Position numbers and translations under genes: made by a program | Assembly: GCA_019828545.1 (NCBI GenBank) | Contig: JACVRA010000050.1 | Span: forward strand, 310,001-374,000 | Length of the DNA: 64,000 nucleotides | Direction of reading: 5' to 3' | DNA from: Paracamarosporium sp. OC-R06-R3 | Taxonomy: Eukaryota; Ascomycota; Dothideomycetes; Pleosporales; Didymosphaeriaceae | In this document: piece after piece, positions 22,201 through 33,441 of the stretch | Numbering within the stretch: position 1 is the first letter of the stretch | Layout: each line of letters begins with the position of its first letter | Notes under the pieces: generated by a model | The model's input: only the letters and a program-made list of their open reading frames with translations | Told to the model about the DNA's origin: nothing | The model's database searches: none

Positions 22201-23284
22201 ATGCATTTCTTCAAATCAATTGTAACGCTCGCGCTCGGGCTTTCCTCTCTCGTCTCTGCTGCTACGTACACGAACCCCATCAAGGCTACAGATGGCTCGG
22301 ATCCCCACATTGTGTACACCGGTGGTTATTACTACCTCATGACGACTACGTGGACGAATCTGCAGATTACTCGTGCCACAACTATCAATGGGTTGAAGAC
22401 GGGTACCACGAAGACGATTTACAGCCAGAGCTCCGGGTCGCGGTCTGGAAACATCTGGGCCGTAAGTAGCATTTTGTCAGATTGCAAAAAAAAAATACGA
22501 GCTAACATGAGGATAGCCTGAACTGCATTACATTGACAATGTATGGTACTGCTATTTCACGGCAGGCGATGGGAAGGATCTGAACACGCAGCGTCCCCAT
22601 GTGCTCAAGGGTAAGTTACCTTGTCACACCTCTCTGGTAATTAAATACTGAATTGAGTATGCAGGCGGCGCCTCACCTTGGGACTCATTCAGCTTCCTTT
22701 CCACGCTATCCAACACATGGGGCATCGACGGCACTATCCTCCGATTTAGCAGCTGGGGTAACTACTTCGTCTACTCTTGCTTCCTCAATGGGTCACCCCA
22801 ATCTCTCTGCATCTCGAAGCTCAACTCCCCCGGCTCAATTGGTACCCCCAAACTTCTCTCTCAGCCTACGCTGTCATGGGAAACCGTGCGCAACCCCGTC
22901 AACGAAGGCCCTGCAGCCATGTACCACGGCGGCAAGACATACCTCACCTACTCGGCGTCCGACTGCTGGACTACGTCTTACTCCCTGGGCCTATTGACAT
23001 GGAATGGCTCCGGTGACCCAAGTCTCGCGGCAAGCTGGAGCAAGAGCGGCCCGCTTCTGACCAGTGCGAACGGTAACTACGGAACGGGACACAACGGGTT
23101 CTTCCAGAGTCCTGATGGCACCGAAATCTGGAACGTCTACCATGCTACGGCGAACAGCGCTGGTGCTTGCGATGGTAACAGGTACACGATGGTCAACAAG
23201 GTCAACTGGAATAGCAACGGGACTCCGAACTTCGGCACCCCGGCGAAGCTGGGAACTTCTTTCACCGGACCTGCGGGCGAGTAG
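22201..23284 (+). CDS. Secreted glycoside hydrolase family 43 protein
   Basis: Three exons (22201..22461, 22517..22610, 22665..23284) encode 324 residues. A signal peptide ends near LVSAATY. The three carboxylates expected of GH43 are visible: Asp in ATDGSDPHIVYTGGYYYL, Asp in WGIDGTILRF, and Glu in NPVNEGPAAM. Such enzymes are arabinofuranosidases, xylosidases or arabinanases that trim hemicellulose and pectin side chains, and the family is common in plant-degrading fungi. It is close in form to the GH43 group often annotated as extracellular alpha-L-arabinofuranosidase. The exact substrate cannot be told. Confidence 0.9.
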
Positions 23285-23714
23285 ACCTGAATTCCGGTGT
23301 ATGACAGCAATGGATGAAACTCTTGCTGCATCGTTAGTATCGGAAATTCAGTGGCGCCCTGTAGTTACAATGAATGATAAGCAACAAACCTGCGTTCACA
23401 ACGTGCTCTCCCATTCCTTTCACAGTGCCACCATCTTCTTACTTACACTCCAAGCATTGTACAAGGCAACACTTGCACCCTCTTCTCCTCCTTTATAAAT
23501 CCTTTCCGACAGACTGGTACCTCCCCTCCAGACCCGATAAAACAACCCAACACAACCCCACCTATCCCGTATGATCTATCCTATACACATACATAACAAA
23601 CCACCCCTTCACAACAAGCACTTAGTAAAACCCCCCAACAAAACAAAAAAGAAAAAACCAAAAAAAAAAAAAAAAAAAATCAACAAAAAAAAACGAAAAA
23701 AACAAACAAAAACA
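23285..23714. other. Intergenic region with poly-A/lysine-like tract
   Basis: It contains no gene before 23715. An A-rich tract from about 23640 to 23714, including a run of 19 A, lies immediately before the next ATG. Confidence 0.7.
23640..23714 (+). repeat. A-rich low-complexity tract
   Basis: Almost pure A with scattered C, G and T. If translated it would give a lysine run, so the frame starting at 23571 is not taken as protein. Confidence 0.9.
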
Positions 23715-24032
23715 ATGTTTCCAAAACCCCAACCCATCCAAACGACACACCAATCCGACCACCATGCCCCTTACCTAGTCGAGAAGCGCGCCCACTGTCT
23801 GACGCTCGCACGCGAACACCTAGACGCGTCCGCGCGCAAGGTAAAAGTGACGAAGCGCAGCCGGCGGAACCACTCCGACGCAGTGCAGTATAGCGCGCGC
23901 GTCGTCGCGGAAGAACGCAGGGTGCTTATCCAAGACCGACGATTTTATACTACCGAGGAAGAGGCGGTGCAAAAATTGAGTGTGATGGTGGTGGAAGAGT
24001 GGCGGGAGCGGGAGGGGCTGAATGTTTTTTGA
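23715..24032 (+). CDS. Possible small hypothetical protein
   Basis: One open frame of 105 residues begins at the ATG directly after the A-rich tract. The composition looks protein-like: charged helical segments (REHLDASARKVKVTKRS, ARVVAEERRVLIQDRRFYTT, MVVEEWREREG), and base composition is richer in G and C than its flanks. There is no signal peptide or domain that I recognise. The alternative is a chance frame, since it is short and unsupported by homology here. Confidence 0.45.
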   Translation: MFPKPQPIQTTHQSDHHAPYLVEKRAHCLTLAREHLDASARKVKVTKRSRRNHSDAVQYSARVVAEERRVLIQDRRFYTTEEEAVQKLSVMVVEEWREREGLNVF

Positions 24033-24249
24033 GACGTGCGTAGGTAGGTTTAGAAGCTCGTTTCAGTAGGTGGAGGATAATGTATCGTTTCGTTTGTGAG
24101 TGAGTCCACATGTGCACATCATTCTCGGGCTCAAAGCGAATGCAGCCTTGCATAATGTATTTTATTCAATATCATAAACGGCATTTGCGTGCCTCATGTG
24201 TATAATTGGTCTACCATACTCCATTAATCATAACGTGGGATTTTTCTGC

Positions 24250-27200
24250 TTATGCATCAGGCTTTGCACCAGGCTCTGCCTGTTCCACGGTAGCTCTCTG
24301 TGTTTTTTCTTGAGACAAAATTCCAGCAAGCTGCTTGAAATTAATGGGTTTAGTCATATATTGATCAATGCCCGAGTTCCATGCTTCCAATCTTGCGCTA
24401 TTAGAAGCTAATCCCGTTAGTGCGACGATATAACACCGCGGTATGTTGTACGCCTCTTCATATTGCCGGATGGCGCGTGTGGCTGTCATGCCATCCATCA
24501 CTGGCATGGACATATCTAGTCAAATGATTAATACCATTAGTGATACAAAGGTCTGCCATGTAGCACATACCCATCAAGATGAAGTCATGCCGGATCAGCG
24601 GATCCTGATACGCCTGTAGTGCTTTGAGGCCATTTTCGGCTTCCGTATAGCTAAGTTTCTGTTTTTTGAGGAATGTTACCAGGAGCTATAGCATGTAAGC
24701 ATAACAGACAGATGATATTTAGCCATGACTGAGCTTACTTTGCGATTGATAGCGTTGTCGTCAGTTACGAGTACATGCGGCTCTGTCGACTTGACGTTCA
24801 AGGGTAACACAATGTTCAACTCTACAGGTGGGCTCTCTGGAACGAGCGACTCAGTTGGAACTACAAAAGACTTTTTATCATCAGGTTTGACATCTGGTGA
24901 TTGATCCTGGGATACTGTGGCTTGGGGAGCTGCTGTATAGTCGATCGGAGGATGGTCGAGGTGCTTCACCAAGGGAAAAGAAACCTGCTCTTGCGATTCT
25001 TTGAATTCTGGATTAGGACAGGATGAGACGTGGCCACTAGTAGTGAGGCTTGGGAGATTCTCACTGCGATCATTGTAGCGATCGATACATCGATTGAGGA
25101 TTAATGCCAACTTATACGGTCCACATCTATCAAAGTTAGTTCCATGCATGCGCAGCACGAAAACTTGACTTCTGCGACTTACGGTTGAGTCATAACTTCT
25201 ACGACGCTTTCTTTATTCTGGACCCGGGCATCGGACCGGAAGGTGGATGCTTCAAGCGCGTCCATGGCAACAAAGACGGTGACTGGTGCTCTTTCACTAT
25301 CGACTCTCCATCGCCGAATAGTGTCTAGATATTCGAAAGACGGTTCTGGACAGATGACAAGATCGGCATCATGCCCAGACCAGTTTTCTGTTTGTACTAC
25401 TTTTATCTTCAAATGCAATTCGAGAGTGCTTGCTAAGGCATCTGTAAACCGTGATAGTCCGCCAGTATTTCCGAACGATTCGGATAGTTCAGGAAGCGAC
25501 TCATGTTTCTTGTGAAGAATGCAAACACGGCGTCCAGATAATCGAGATACAGCGTCCAGATATTCTGTTCTCGGTGTGATGGGAGTGTGTAAAACAGGAG
25601 ACTGAGAAAGATCGGGCTTCGTAAGGGAAAGTTTTACAATGAAAGTGGTACCAACAGCAGGTTCACTGCTGACCTCCATCTTTCCGCCACTCGTCTCGAT
25701 AATCTGTCGGACGATGCTAAGTCCTAAACCCACTCCAGAAGAATGTGAGTTCTCCTGTGAAAATGGCTGAAACGCTCTATTTGCTAGGAACGATGGAGAC
25801 ATGCCGGCGCCGGAGTCTTTGATTATCAATGTGACTGTAGTGAGGTTGTCTGCCTCTTTCGACTCGCTGCTCCGTAGTGATACATGAATATGTCCACTTT
25901 GGGTGTACTTGACGGCATTGCCAAAGAGGTTCATAACAATTCGCTTCCAGGCACCCACGGGAAAGCAGCGGCTCCAATCATCTTCTTGAGCCAAATCGAG
26001 TACGATGTAACATGTTTTGCGGCTGGATGATGGAGGCAGCTCAGCAGTTAAAATTGGATCATCTTCCGACTCGGCTGGTGATGAAACGCCTTCGTTAAGG
26101 CCAATTATTGGGGTGTATAATGAACCGGAAAACACTGCTTCGATAACTTCTTCTGTGGCCACACTAAGATCAAAAGCAGACTACAAGAGATTATGAGCAT
26201 CAGTAAGTATCGGATAAGGCCCAAGAGCACCTTCCAATCAGGGTCGTCGTACCTGCTTGATTTTGCGGGTCTTCAACGGCTTTGAAGAGAGTCGTATTGT
26301 GTTGGAATTCTTCAGTTTTCGAGAAGAGACAGTCTTTCCAGCTTCATTGCTCTTCGCATAATCCATCACTTGATTTATCGTGTCGAGTAGGGTTTGCCCA
26401 CATGAATGCAACGAATTGAGCATGCTAGCTTGGAAGGAGTCGAGATGCGTATCTTTGATGAATTCCAGAGTTCCAAGTATTCCATGCAACGGAGACCGAA
26501 TTTCGTGTGAGATAGACGCTACAAACGTAGTTTTTTGCCTAAAATTAGTCTAATCAGTACCAGGGATAAAAGACAAGCGGCAGTGTGGCTGTCCGTGACT
26601 TGCAAAACGAATCCACGAGGGAAAGTTCGAAGGGCTAGGTGAGCGCAGTTCGTTGACTTACTGTCGGGATGTTAGCGAGATGTGCAACGAAATGTAAAGA
26701 GGATATCAGACCTGATGTGACGCAAGAGCATCCAGTCTTGATAATTCTCGCATGATCGAATCGCTAAAGATCTTGAAATAATTCAGGTCCACGGTAGAAG
26801 AGAGCAGGCGTTGCGGACTGTTGCTCCAGCACAGGCACCCGGCGAACCATCTTGAGCGCTCCTGTGTCATTGTTAAAGATAACACACTAACTTCTAAGTT
26901 GTGTATGACCCACATAGTCCCAGAAAGGTACGAATGCAACACTCCTGGCGCTCGGAATCATGGCATGGACTGCAGCCGAACTTTTGAACCTTGACCCAGT
27001 AAGTTTGCGTTTGGTGTCTGCCGATACCGCCTCTGTGGCACTAGCACCCGACGAAGAAGTGTCATCATTTGAGGACACAGATGCTCCGGCAGCAGTAAAG
27101 TTGACGACTTTCCCTACAGGCCACTCCTTAAGTAGTCGCGCCAAATCTCGTTCCATTAAAGTGCCAAATTCGGCTCCGTCATTAGACGACCTTCGCTGGA

Positions 27201-28317
27201 GTGCATAACCAAGCACTGAGCAGGTTTTGGCCGACTTATTATCGTGGGTGTCGTGATCGCCGCTTGTGGTACTACCGTCATCGCTGGATGAAGATTTCGA
27301 GTGCGAAGAGTCTTCTGCATTCTCGTCGTCTTCGTTGCTTCCAGGGAACTGACGGTAGCCAGTCGCTGCAACAGACGCGTCGAGGATGAGCACGCCATCT
27401 AGGTTGCTAGAGGCCATCATAACGTTGGCGGCACGAGAAAACATGTCTTTAGAATGGAGGGGCAGGATAGAATTCTGAAGGGTGCCAATGGATCGTTCAT
27501 TGGTCGACGAAACAGCTTGGATTGTCCTAGAACCCCTTGATGAGGCAACCTGAGGACTGCGAGCGGAACCGCCAGAGCCAGCAGATGTCGGTGCGGATCG
27601 ATTGGACGAGTCATCCGCGAAGACTTTGAAAGGCTTCAGTGCGGCTGCTCCCTGGGCGAAGGACAACAAGCCGCGAGTGAATTGCTCGCCACGTTGGTAC
27701 TGGTCTCTGATGGTGTAGGTGTCCAGGTACTTTGTGATGGTTGCGGCAAAGTCTTGCAGAAGGGTGAGTTGCTCGCCAGAGAGGCCAGGTTTGGGGCGTG
27801 GCTGGCCATCCCAGATGGAGAGCACGCCCACGATAGTGCCGTTGGGACTGATCAGAGGCACTCCAGCATAGAAGCGCCATTGCGGAGCATCCTGGACGAG
27901 CCGGCAGTGGGCATGGCGCTCGGCCTGCGAGAGGTCGTTGATGACCAGAGCGGCGTCGTCGCCGAGCTCCAAGACGTGCTCGCACACGCCCCACGAGCGC
28001 GGGACGCTCACGCTGCCCAGCCAGAGGTCGGCGGCGGCGTCGTCTGGCTTTGGGCGGAGCAAGAGCGTCGGGGTGGCCTCTGCGATGAAGTGCTGGTGCT
28101 CGGCGTCGATGAGGGCGACACAAGCACGGGCGACGTCGAGGCGCGTGGCCGTGAGCTGGGCAAGGGCGGTCAGGGTGGAGTCTGCTGAGGCTCTGGGAGC
28201 GTGGCCCTGCAGCTGGTCGATGCGAGGGAGTTGGCGAAAGGCAGACGCGTACAGCAGATAGACATCGCGCTCGCGTTTCCGCTCGGCCACGCGGGGCTGC
28301 TGTTGCCGTGCAGCCAT
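24250..28317 (-). CDS. GAF-containing hybrid histidine kinase, with an unresolved frame break
   Basis: Seven exons are inferred: 26914..28317, 26712..26861, 26253..26538, 25183..26180, 24739..25126, 24571..24685 and 24250..24515, about 1200 residues. Order: a GAF domain (about 50-200), a Ser-rich linker, an H-box (FVASISHEIRSPLHG, phosphorylated His near 530), an ATPase domain (N-box NLFGNAVKYT, DSGAGM, GVGLGLSIV) and a C-terminal receiver with VTDDN, phospho-acceptor in LMDMSMP and TKPINFK. It should autophosphorylate and pass phosphate to its receiver, then to an HPt protein. With canonical splice sites the exon 2-3 junction is out of frame by one base, next to a run of six A on the coding strand (26531..26536). 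Confidence 0.8.
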
Positions 28318-28517
28318 GAAGAGAGCCCACAGCTACCCCGCCACGACGACGAGGGGCGTTGGAAGGATGCACGAGAATCATAACATTGCCATGGGCCACA
28401 AAGCGGTCTGGATCGCCACTGCCGCCGCTGCCCCGCTACTGCCGCTGCCGTCAAACCTTGCACGCCCGATGGCCTTGTCACGTGATCCGCACCTCGCTCG
28501 ACGCTGCCCGCACAGTG

Positions 28518-29469
28518 CTACGCCCCCGGTACCGCGCCAAAGCGATACTGCGCCCAGCTGAGACTCCCCTCCCCAAGCGTCCACAGCCGCTCGCCCACGT
28601 CGTCCGCAGCCGCTCCCGCGGCGACGTACATGGGGAGCAAGTGCTCCAACGTAGGCCCAGCCTGCCTCGCATCCTCCCGCTCCATCAATGCTGCCATCTT
28701 GCCATGTCGCTCCTCCGCCGCCGCTGTCGCTGCTTCTTTGAGTGCTTCATCGAAGCTGAAGACGTATCTTGGCAATATCAGCAATCATATCGCATGCTAG
28801 GAGAGAGTGTAGGCTTGCTCACGGCATCGTCTTCCCCGTCCCTCTGATCGCGCGAAAGTCGTGAAGGTTGTGGACAGCCATGCCGGCACCCACGATCAGG
28901 ATGCCTTCGTCCCGCAGGCTTTGCAGCGCTTGGCCCAGCTGGTAGTGCCGGTTCACATCTTCGTTGTCGAACAGTGAAACTTGTATGATTGGGACGTTCA
29001 ACGGGTTCGTCTTGGGGTCGAAAGCTGGCACACAGCAGTGTGAGCAAGGCCTCATCTAGTCGACCACAACACGGCCACACTCACCGGCTATGAACCCCAC
29101 CCACACACCGTGATCTAGCCCCCTCTTTACTTTCTTCACCTTGACGCCGTGGCTACCCAGCAACGCAGCCACTTTCTCTGCAACCTCGGGGCTCCCCTTA
29201 TTCGGATATTCGAATTCGTAGTAATGCTTCGGGAAGCCGTAGAAGTCATAGATGATGTCCGTCTTCTCGGCTGCGTTGATCGCGATAACGCCTGGCTCGG
29301 CTTGCCAGTGCGCGGAGAAGACGATGATGGCCTTGGGCTTGACAAGTGTGGTGATCTCGTGGCCGACGGACGCCAGCTGTGCGTAAGCAGGATGCTGCGT
29401 ATTTTCCATGAAATTGGGCCCGCCGATACCCAGGAAGTAGACTGGCATCCTTTGAGTAGGACCGGCCAT
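28518..29469 (-). CDS. LigB/DODA-type extradiol dioxygenase family protein, one metal histidine missing
   Basis: Three exons (29085..29469, 28823..29024, 28518..28767) encode 278 residues. Class III extradiol dioxygenase landmarks are FSAHW, GLDHGVWVG and GMAVHNLHDF, and SWAQYRFG ends the fold. The first metal-binding histidine is expected where the sequence reads FLGIGGPNF; related enzymes have HG at that place, and here it is isoleucine. The methionine at 29469 starts next to the conserved PVYFLG segment; an upstream in-frame ATG at 29637 would add 56 residues including a hydrophobic stretch. Active members open catechol rings; activity of this copy is uncertain. It lies 200 bp upstream of the histidine kinase on the same strand. 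Confidence 0.82.
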
Positions 29470-30258
29470 GATGCTGGATGAACACAGAGAGGTGTATTGA
29501 TGTATGTGAAGCACGAGCGATTGAAGCTGCAGTTTGTTGCAGAAGAGTGGAATTGCAAGACCAGAGAGAATAATGGCGAAGCTTATGTACTTGACATAAA
29601 AGACTGAACTTCTGAAGCCCATGATATCGCCTGCCAATCAACGAAACAAAAGGAAAGGCCCAGTTCTCATTGATGCACCTCTTGTTCCCAAGAAGAGCAT
29701 GGGCGTGCGGACCAACCCATATGATTTGCAATCAACATAACGTTCAAACGTCAAGATCCGATGCCGAACGGTGCATAGTCCGCAAAATACGCCAAAGATT
29801 CCTCTACACTCCGTTATCACCGCAACGCCGCTCACAAACTTGACAGACGGCATACAGGAGCACGGTCGTCGCGCGCGGGACCCAGATGCACTATTCCTAA
29901 TATATAAGCCGCGCGGGAGGATCCCGCTTGAACATAAAGCATGTACAGAGCCTACGCTAATCATAAGCGGACCCTCTCTGACGTCTAAACCCAAAGCCTT
30001 CCCGCGCGGCATCCTCCAGCACGATGCCTTCTTCGGTACTTTCCGATGCATCAACAACAGCTTCGAGGTGGACAGATGAACGGTTCTGATTTCCAATCTT
30101 CGGATGTAAGACGTTCCGGACGAAGTTCTGTGCGAGAACGAACAGGCTCACACTGGTACAAAGTATGAAGTGCTCAACTGGTCAAGAGTCGTCACCAGTC
30201 TACATCCTCGTTCTTTGAACCACACCGCACTACATTACCCCTAAGAACTCATTGCACA
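29470..30258. other. Divergent intergenic region (dioxygenase / SDR)
   Basis: No supported gene is seen. TATATAAG occurs at 29901..29908, flanked by a GC-rich imperfect palindrome, and could be a core promoter element for the plus-strand side. Confidence 0.5.
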
Positions 30259-31075
30259 ATGACAGTCACCAACTCCGTCATCATTTTTGGCGCCGGCCAG
30301 AGGGTCGGAGCCTCTGTAGCTACCAAATTTGCAAGCATCGGCTACAAGGTTGCTCTTGTCTCGAGAGGCGGCACTGGAGCCATCAACGAACAGGGATACC
30401 TCTCCCTAAAAGCGGACCTCAACGATCCAAAAACTGTTGCTCCTGTGTTCGATGCTGTCGAGGCCGCATTCAACACCGCTCCGAACGTTGTGGTCTACAA
30501 CGCAGCGGGCATGAGTTTTCCGACAGACAAGACCTCTGTTTTGTCGCTTCCAGCGGACAACGTGGCAAGCGATCTTAACATCAATACCATCAGCCCCTAC
30601 ATCGCTGCCCAAGAGGCCGTCAAACGCTGGGAGAGCCTCCCCGCGGCGACCAAGAAGACCTTCATCTTCACAGGTAACGCCTGCAACGAAGTAGTCGTGC
30701 CCAATCCCTTATGGATCACTCTCGCTATGGGCAAGAGCGCAAGTGCGTCTTGGGTTGGTCTTGCCGACAAATCGTACGAGGCGAAAGGATATCGGTGGGC
30801 ATTTAACTTCTTTCCATGCAGCGCAGTGCTGACACGGTGATACCAGGTTCTTCTACGCTGATGAGCGCAGCGAGGACGGTACATTAAAAGGACTCATTGA
30901 CGGGCCTTACCATGGCGAATTCTATGCGCATCTGGCGAGTCAGGAAGAGAACTTACCGTGGGAAGCTACTTTCGTGAAGGATAAGGGCTACGTTTACTTC
31001 GACCCGAAATCCGTAAATGTCGACAAGATTATGCAGCTGATCAAGCCTATGCTGGATGCTTGGCTGAGAGGCTAA
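30259..31075 (+). CDS. Atypical SDR-family (Rossmann fold) protein
   Basis: Two exons (30259..30794 and 30847..31075) encode 254 residues. The dinucleotide-binding motif is IIFGAGQRVGASVA and VVYNAAGM matches the NAG segment. The position of the catalytic Tyr in YxxxK is unusual: the segment reads LWITLAMGKSASAS, so the lysine remains but the residue four before it is leucine. Similar fungal short-chain dehydrogenase-like proteins exist, but activity is not assured. The C-terminal exon (FFYADERSEDGTL to the end) is well formed. Probably cytosolic. Confidence 0.82.
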
Positions 31076-31126
31076 GATACTGATATATTTCTACGATGAA
31101 GGAAAGTTGAGTGGCTACCTTATATT

Positions 31127-31165
31127 CATGGTCTCGTTACATGGTCTCGTTACATGGTCTCATTA
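31127..31165 (+). repeat. Three tandem copies of a 13-bp unit
   Basis: The unit CATGGTCTCGTTA is repeated three times just after the SDR stop; the third copy has one mismatch. Confidence 0.9.
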
Positions 31166-31203
31166 GATAAACGAATGTGTTCCCAAGCGTTATGAAATGC
31201 TGC

Positions 31204-33240
31204 TTATACGAGCAGGATCAAATCAACTTCGTCCTGGAAGTATGTGGCAATATCCCGGTCCAACATATCACCAATTTCCCTGTTATTCCATACCTTTTCC
31301 ATAATTCTCAATGCCTTCTGTAGTGCTCCGAAGATATGAGGTTGCTCCAGCGCTTTGATATATTCGCGAAATCGAGCTTCCTGTGATCGCCTTGCAAGAC
31401 AGCCTGCCACACAGAATGGCCACACGACTGAGTGAAGGAAGGCAGGAGGGTGATCCTCAGATTTCAGTAGATCAAGGAAGTTTTCAACTTGGAAGTATAT
31501 ATCAGGGCTGTCGGGCTGCCATCCCGACACAACCACGGATAAATAGAGTTGGGCAGCCTGTCCCCATACACGAGTCACCAATTGCCGCTGATCATCCCGT
31601 GGCAGCGCGTATGTCTGGTCTAACAGGCTGTCTCTTCGTCCGCGAGTGGACGTTGGACGAGTCCCGAGTGAACGAAGGCATTTCTCTAGCTCTTTGCCAA
31701 TGGGGGCAGCGCGGCGCACCAGCTCCATCATGTTGAGATTTCCGGTTCTTTTTTGCTCTTGCTTCCAGGCGTCAAGATTGGAAATTTCGCCAATGTACAG
31801 TAACACCAAGTTATGACACCCTGTAACAGATCCGATGTCTACCATAGGTGGACTATCGCCGGTGGCGCAAAGAAGGGAGCGATGATAATCAAAAAGCTTC
31901 GGTGGCTCTTGTAAGATAGTACTAGCGATAATGTCGTCGAGTATAAGAAGCGCTGCCGAAAATCGAAAAGCCGCTTGTTCTGCGCTCGGGATTGCCACAG
32001 AATGGCCAGGCACTATTTGTGACGTTGGTCCAAGGCGATTCAGAGCCGACTGGAATTTCAGCTTGATAGCTTCTACATCTGGCCCTGAGCCATATAGAAG
32101 CTGTTCAAAAAGAGTCAAAGCTGAAGAGAGATGTGCCTGGCAATTATCGAAGTTCTGGAGAGCGATTTCAAACCTTTGGATTTGTAACAAGCTCGCCAAG
32201 GTTCGCACTGTGCCATGCATGTGTTCAGCAAGGTCAGAGTTGTCAATGTATGAGAGAGATTTTTGCAGTGTATCGAGGGCTTCCGTAGTCTGAGTGAGGA
32301 TTGTATCCCAAACTTGCGCGTCGTTGCTCGTCGCGGTCGTAAGCGAGAGGAAGTACGAACTCTGGCATAAAAAGGCTTGCCGTGCTACCGAGCTGGACGT
32401 TGCTATCTCTATCAGCCAGGCCTTCCCGCCTTCAAAAGGAGTGGGTCTGATTTAGGCACGATGTTAGTTTGGAACTATCTCTTATGATCTAAAACACTCA
32501 CCGATAAAACGGGAACATGAAAGGGACAACCTGCTCGAGGTAAAACATGAGAAGAACAGTCCTTGACGACTCGCTGAAAGCTTTGCTATCCCGAACCAGC
32601 TCAGGGCTGAGGGCGTAATCGGTTGAGCGTCGACCACGACGCAGGTTGAAAGCATAAGCGTCAGGCGATGAAGCCGCACTGGCATCCGTGTTATGTGTAA
32701 CGGGGCGGAGATTGTTCGAAATAGAACTGGATGATTCCCTGCGCCTAGAGTCGCTCACGGCAGGTACTCCATCTGTAGAAGTAACTGTCTTTTCCAGGGG
32801 CATCAGACCTATGTTTCCGCGACCAGTAAGTACATCGTACTTGCATCGATGCTTTGAGAGGGCTTACGGCGATAACGAGGCTTCTCCTTGGCCTCTTGCC
32901 TGAGTCGCTCTGCCATCTCCTCTTGCTTTGCACCACCGTCCATCCATTCTGGCCTGCATGTGTCGTGATGACAGGTTATCCGAAGTTGGGCTAAAGCGAG
33001 GGTATTAGCCAGCAAAAAGTGCGTGGCAGTGCCGCGTGACAAGTTACGGCCAACATTAGGTGACATAAATACCCTTTCTAACTAGGAATAAGAACAACTT
33101 TACCGGTATTACGTACCGCAGCTTGTACATGTAGGGTAATTCTCGTCGCATTTGTTCTTTCGCACGCGGCAGGTCCAGCAACCCCCGGTACTTCTGCCGG
33201 CGCTACCGTGTCTAGCATCACGCGATGCACTAGACGCCAT
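31204..33240 (-). CDS. Zn2Cys6 transcription factor with fungal-specific regulatory domain
   Basis: Four exons (33117..33240, 32868..32990, 32502..32808, 31204..32446) encode 598 residues. The binuclear zinc cluster is spread over exons 1 and 2: [11 protein letters not shown], then [11 protein letters not shown], with the sixth cysteine in RITCHHD after the first intron. A basic linker ([14 protein letters not shown]) follows. The long C-terminal part contains the activation-domain-like start [15 protein letters not shown] and helical segments of the fungal-specific transcription factor domain (PFCVAGCLA near the end). It should bind DNA in the nucleus. Its nearest neighbours on each side give no clear clue to targets. 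Confidence 0.88.
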
Positions 33241-33441
33241 ATCTTAATTTGTACAAGTACTTTACGACAAGTGCGATGCGCTAAGCAGGTAGAGCGGGAT
33301 AGTTATGTATACGGAGGGAGAGCCGCGCGGGGAAGGATGACAACTAGGCACCAATTTGTAAGCATGCATTGATCCTTCCCACATATGGCTAAGCCGCTCC
33401 GGATGATCTTCTAGTCCACATTTGGTCAACTCTCGTATCTG

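Noticed and set aside
27611..28399. 262-codon minus-strand frame
   Set aside because: Arg/Pro-rich shadow of the kinase first exon in another frame.
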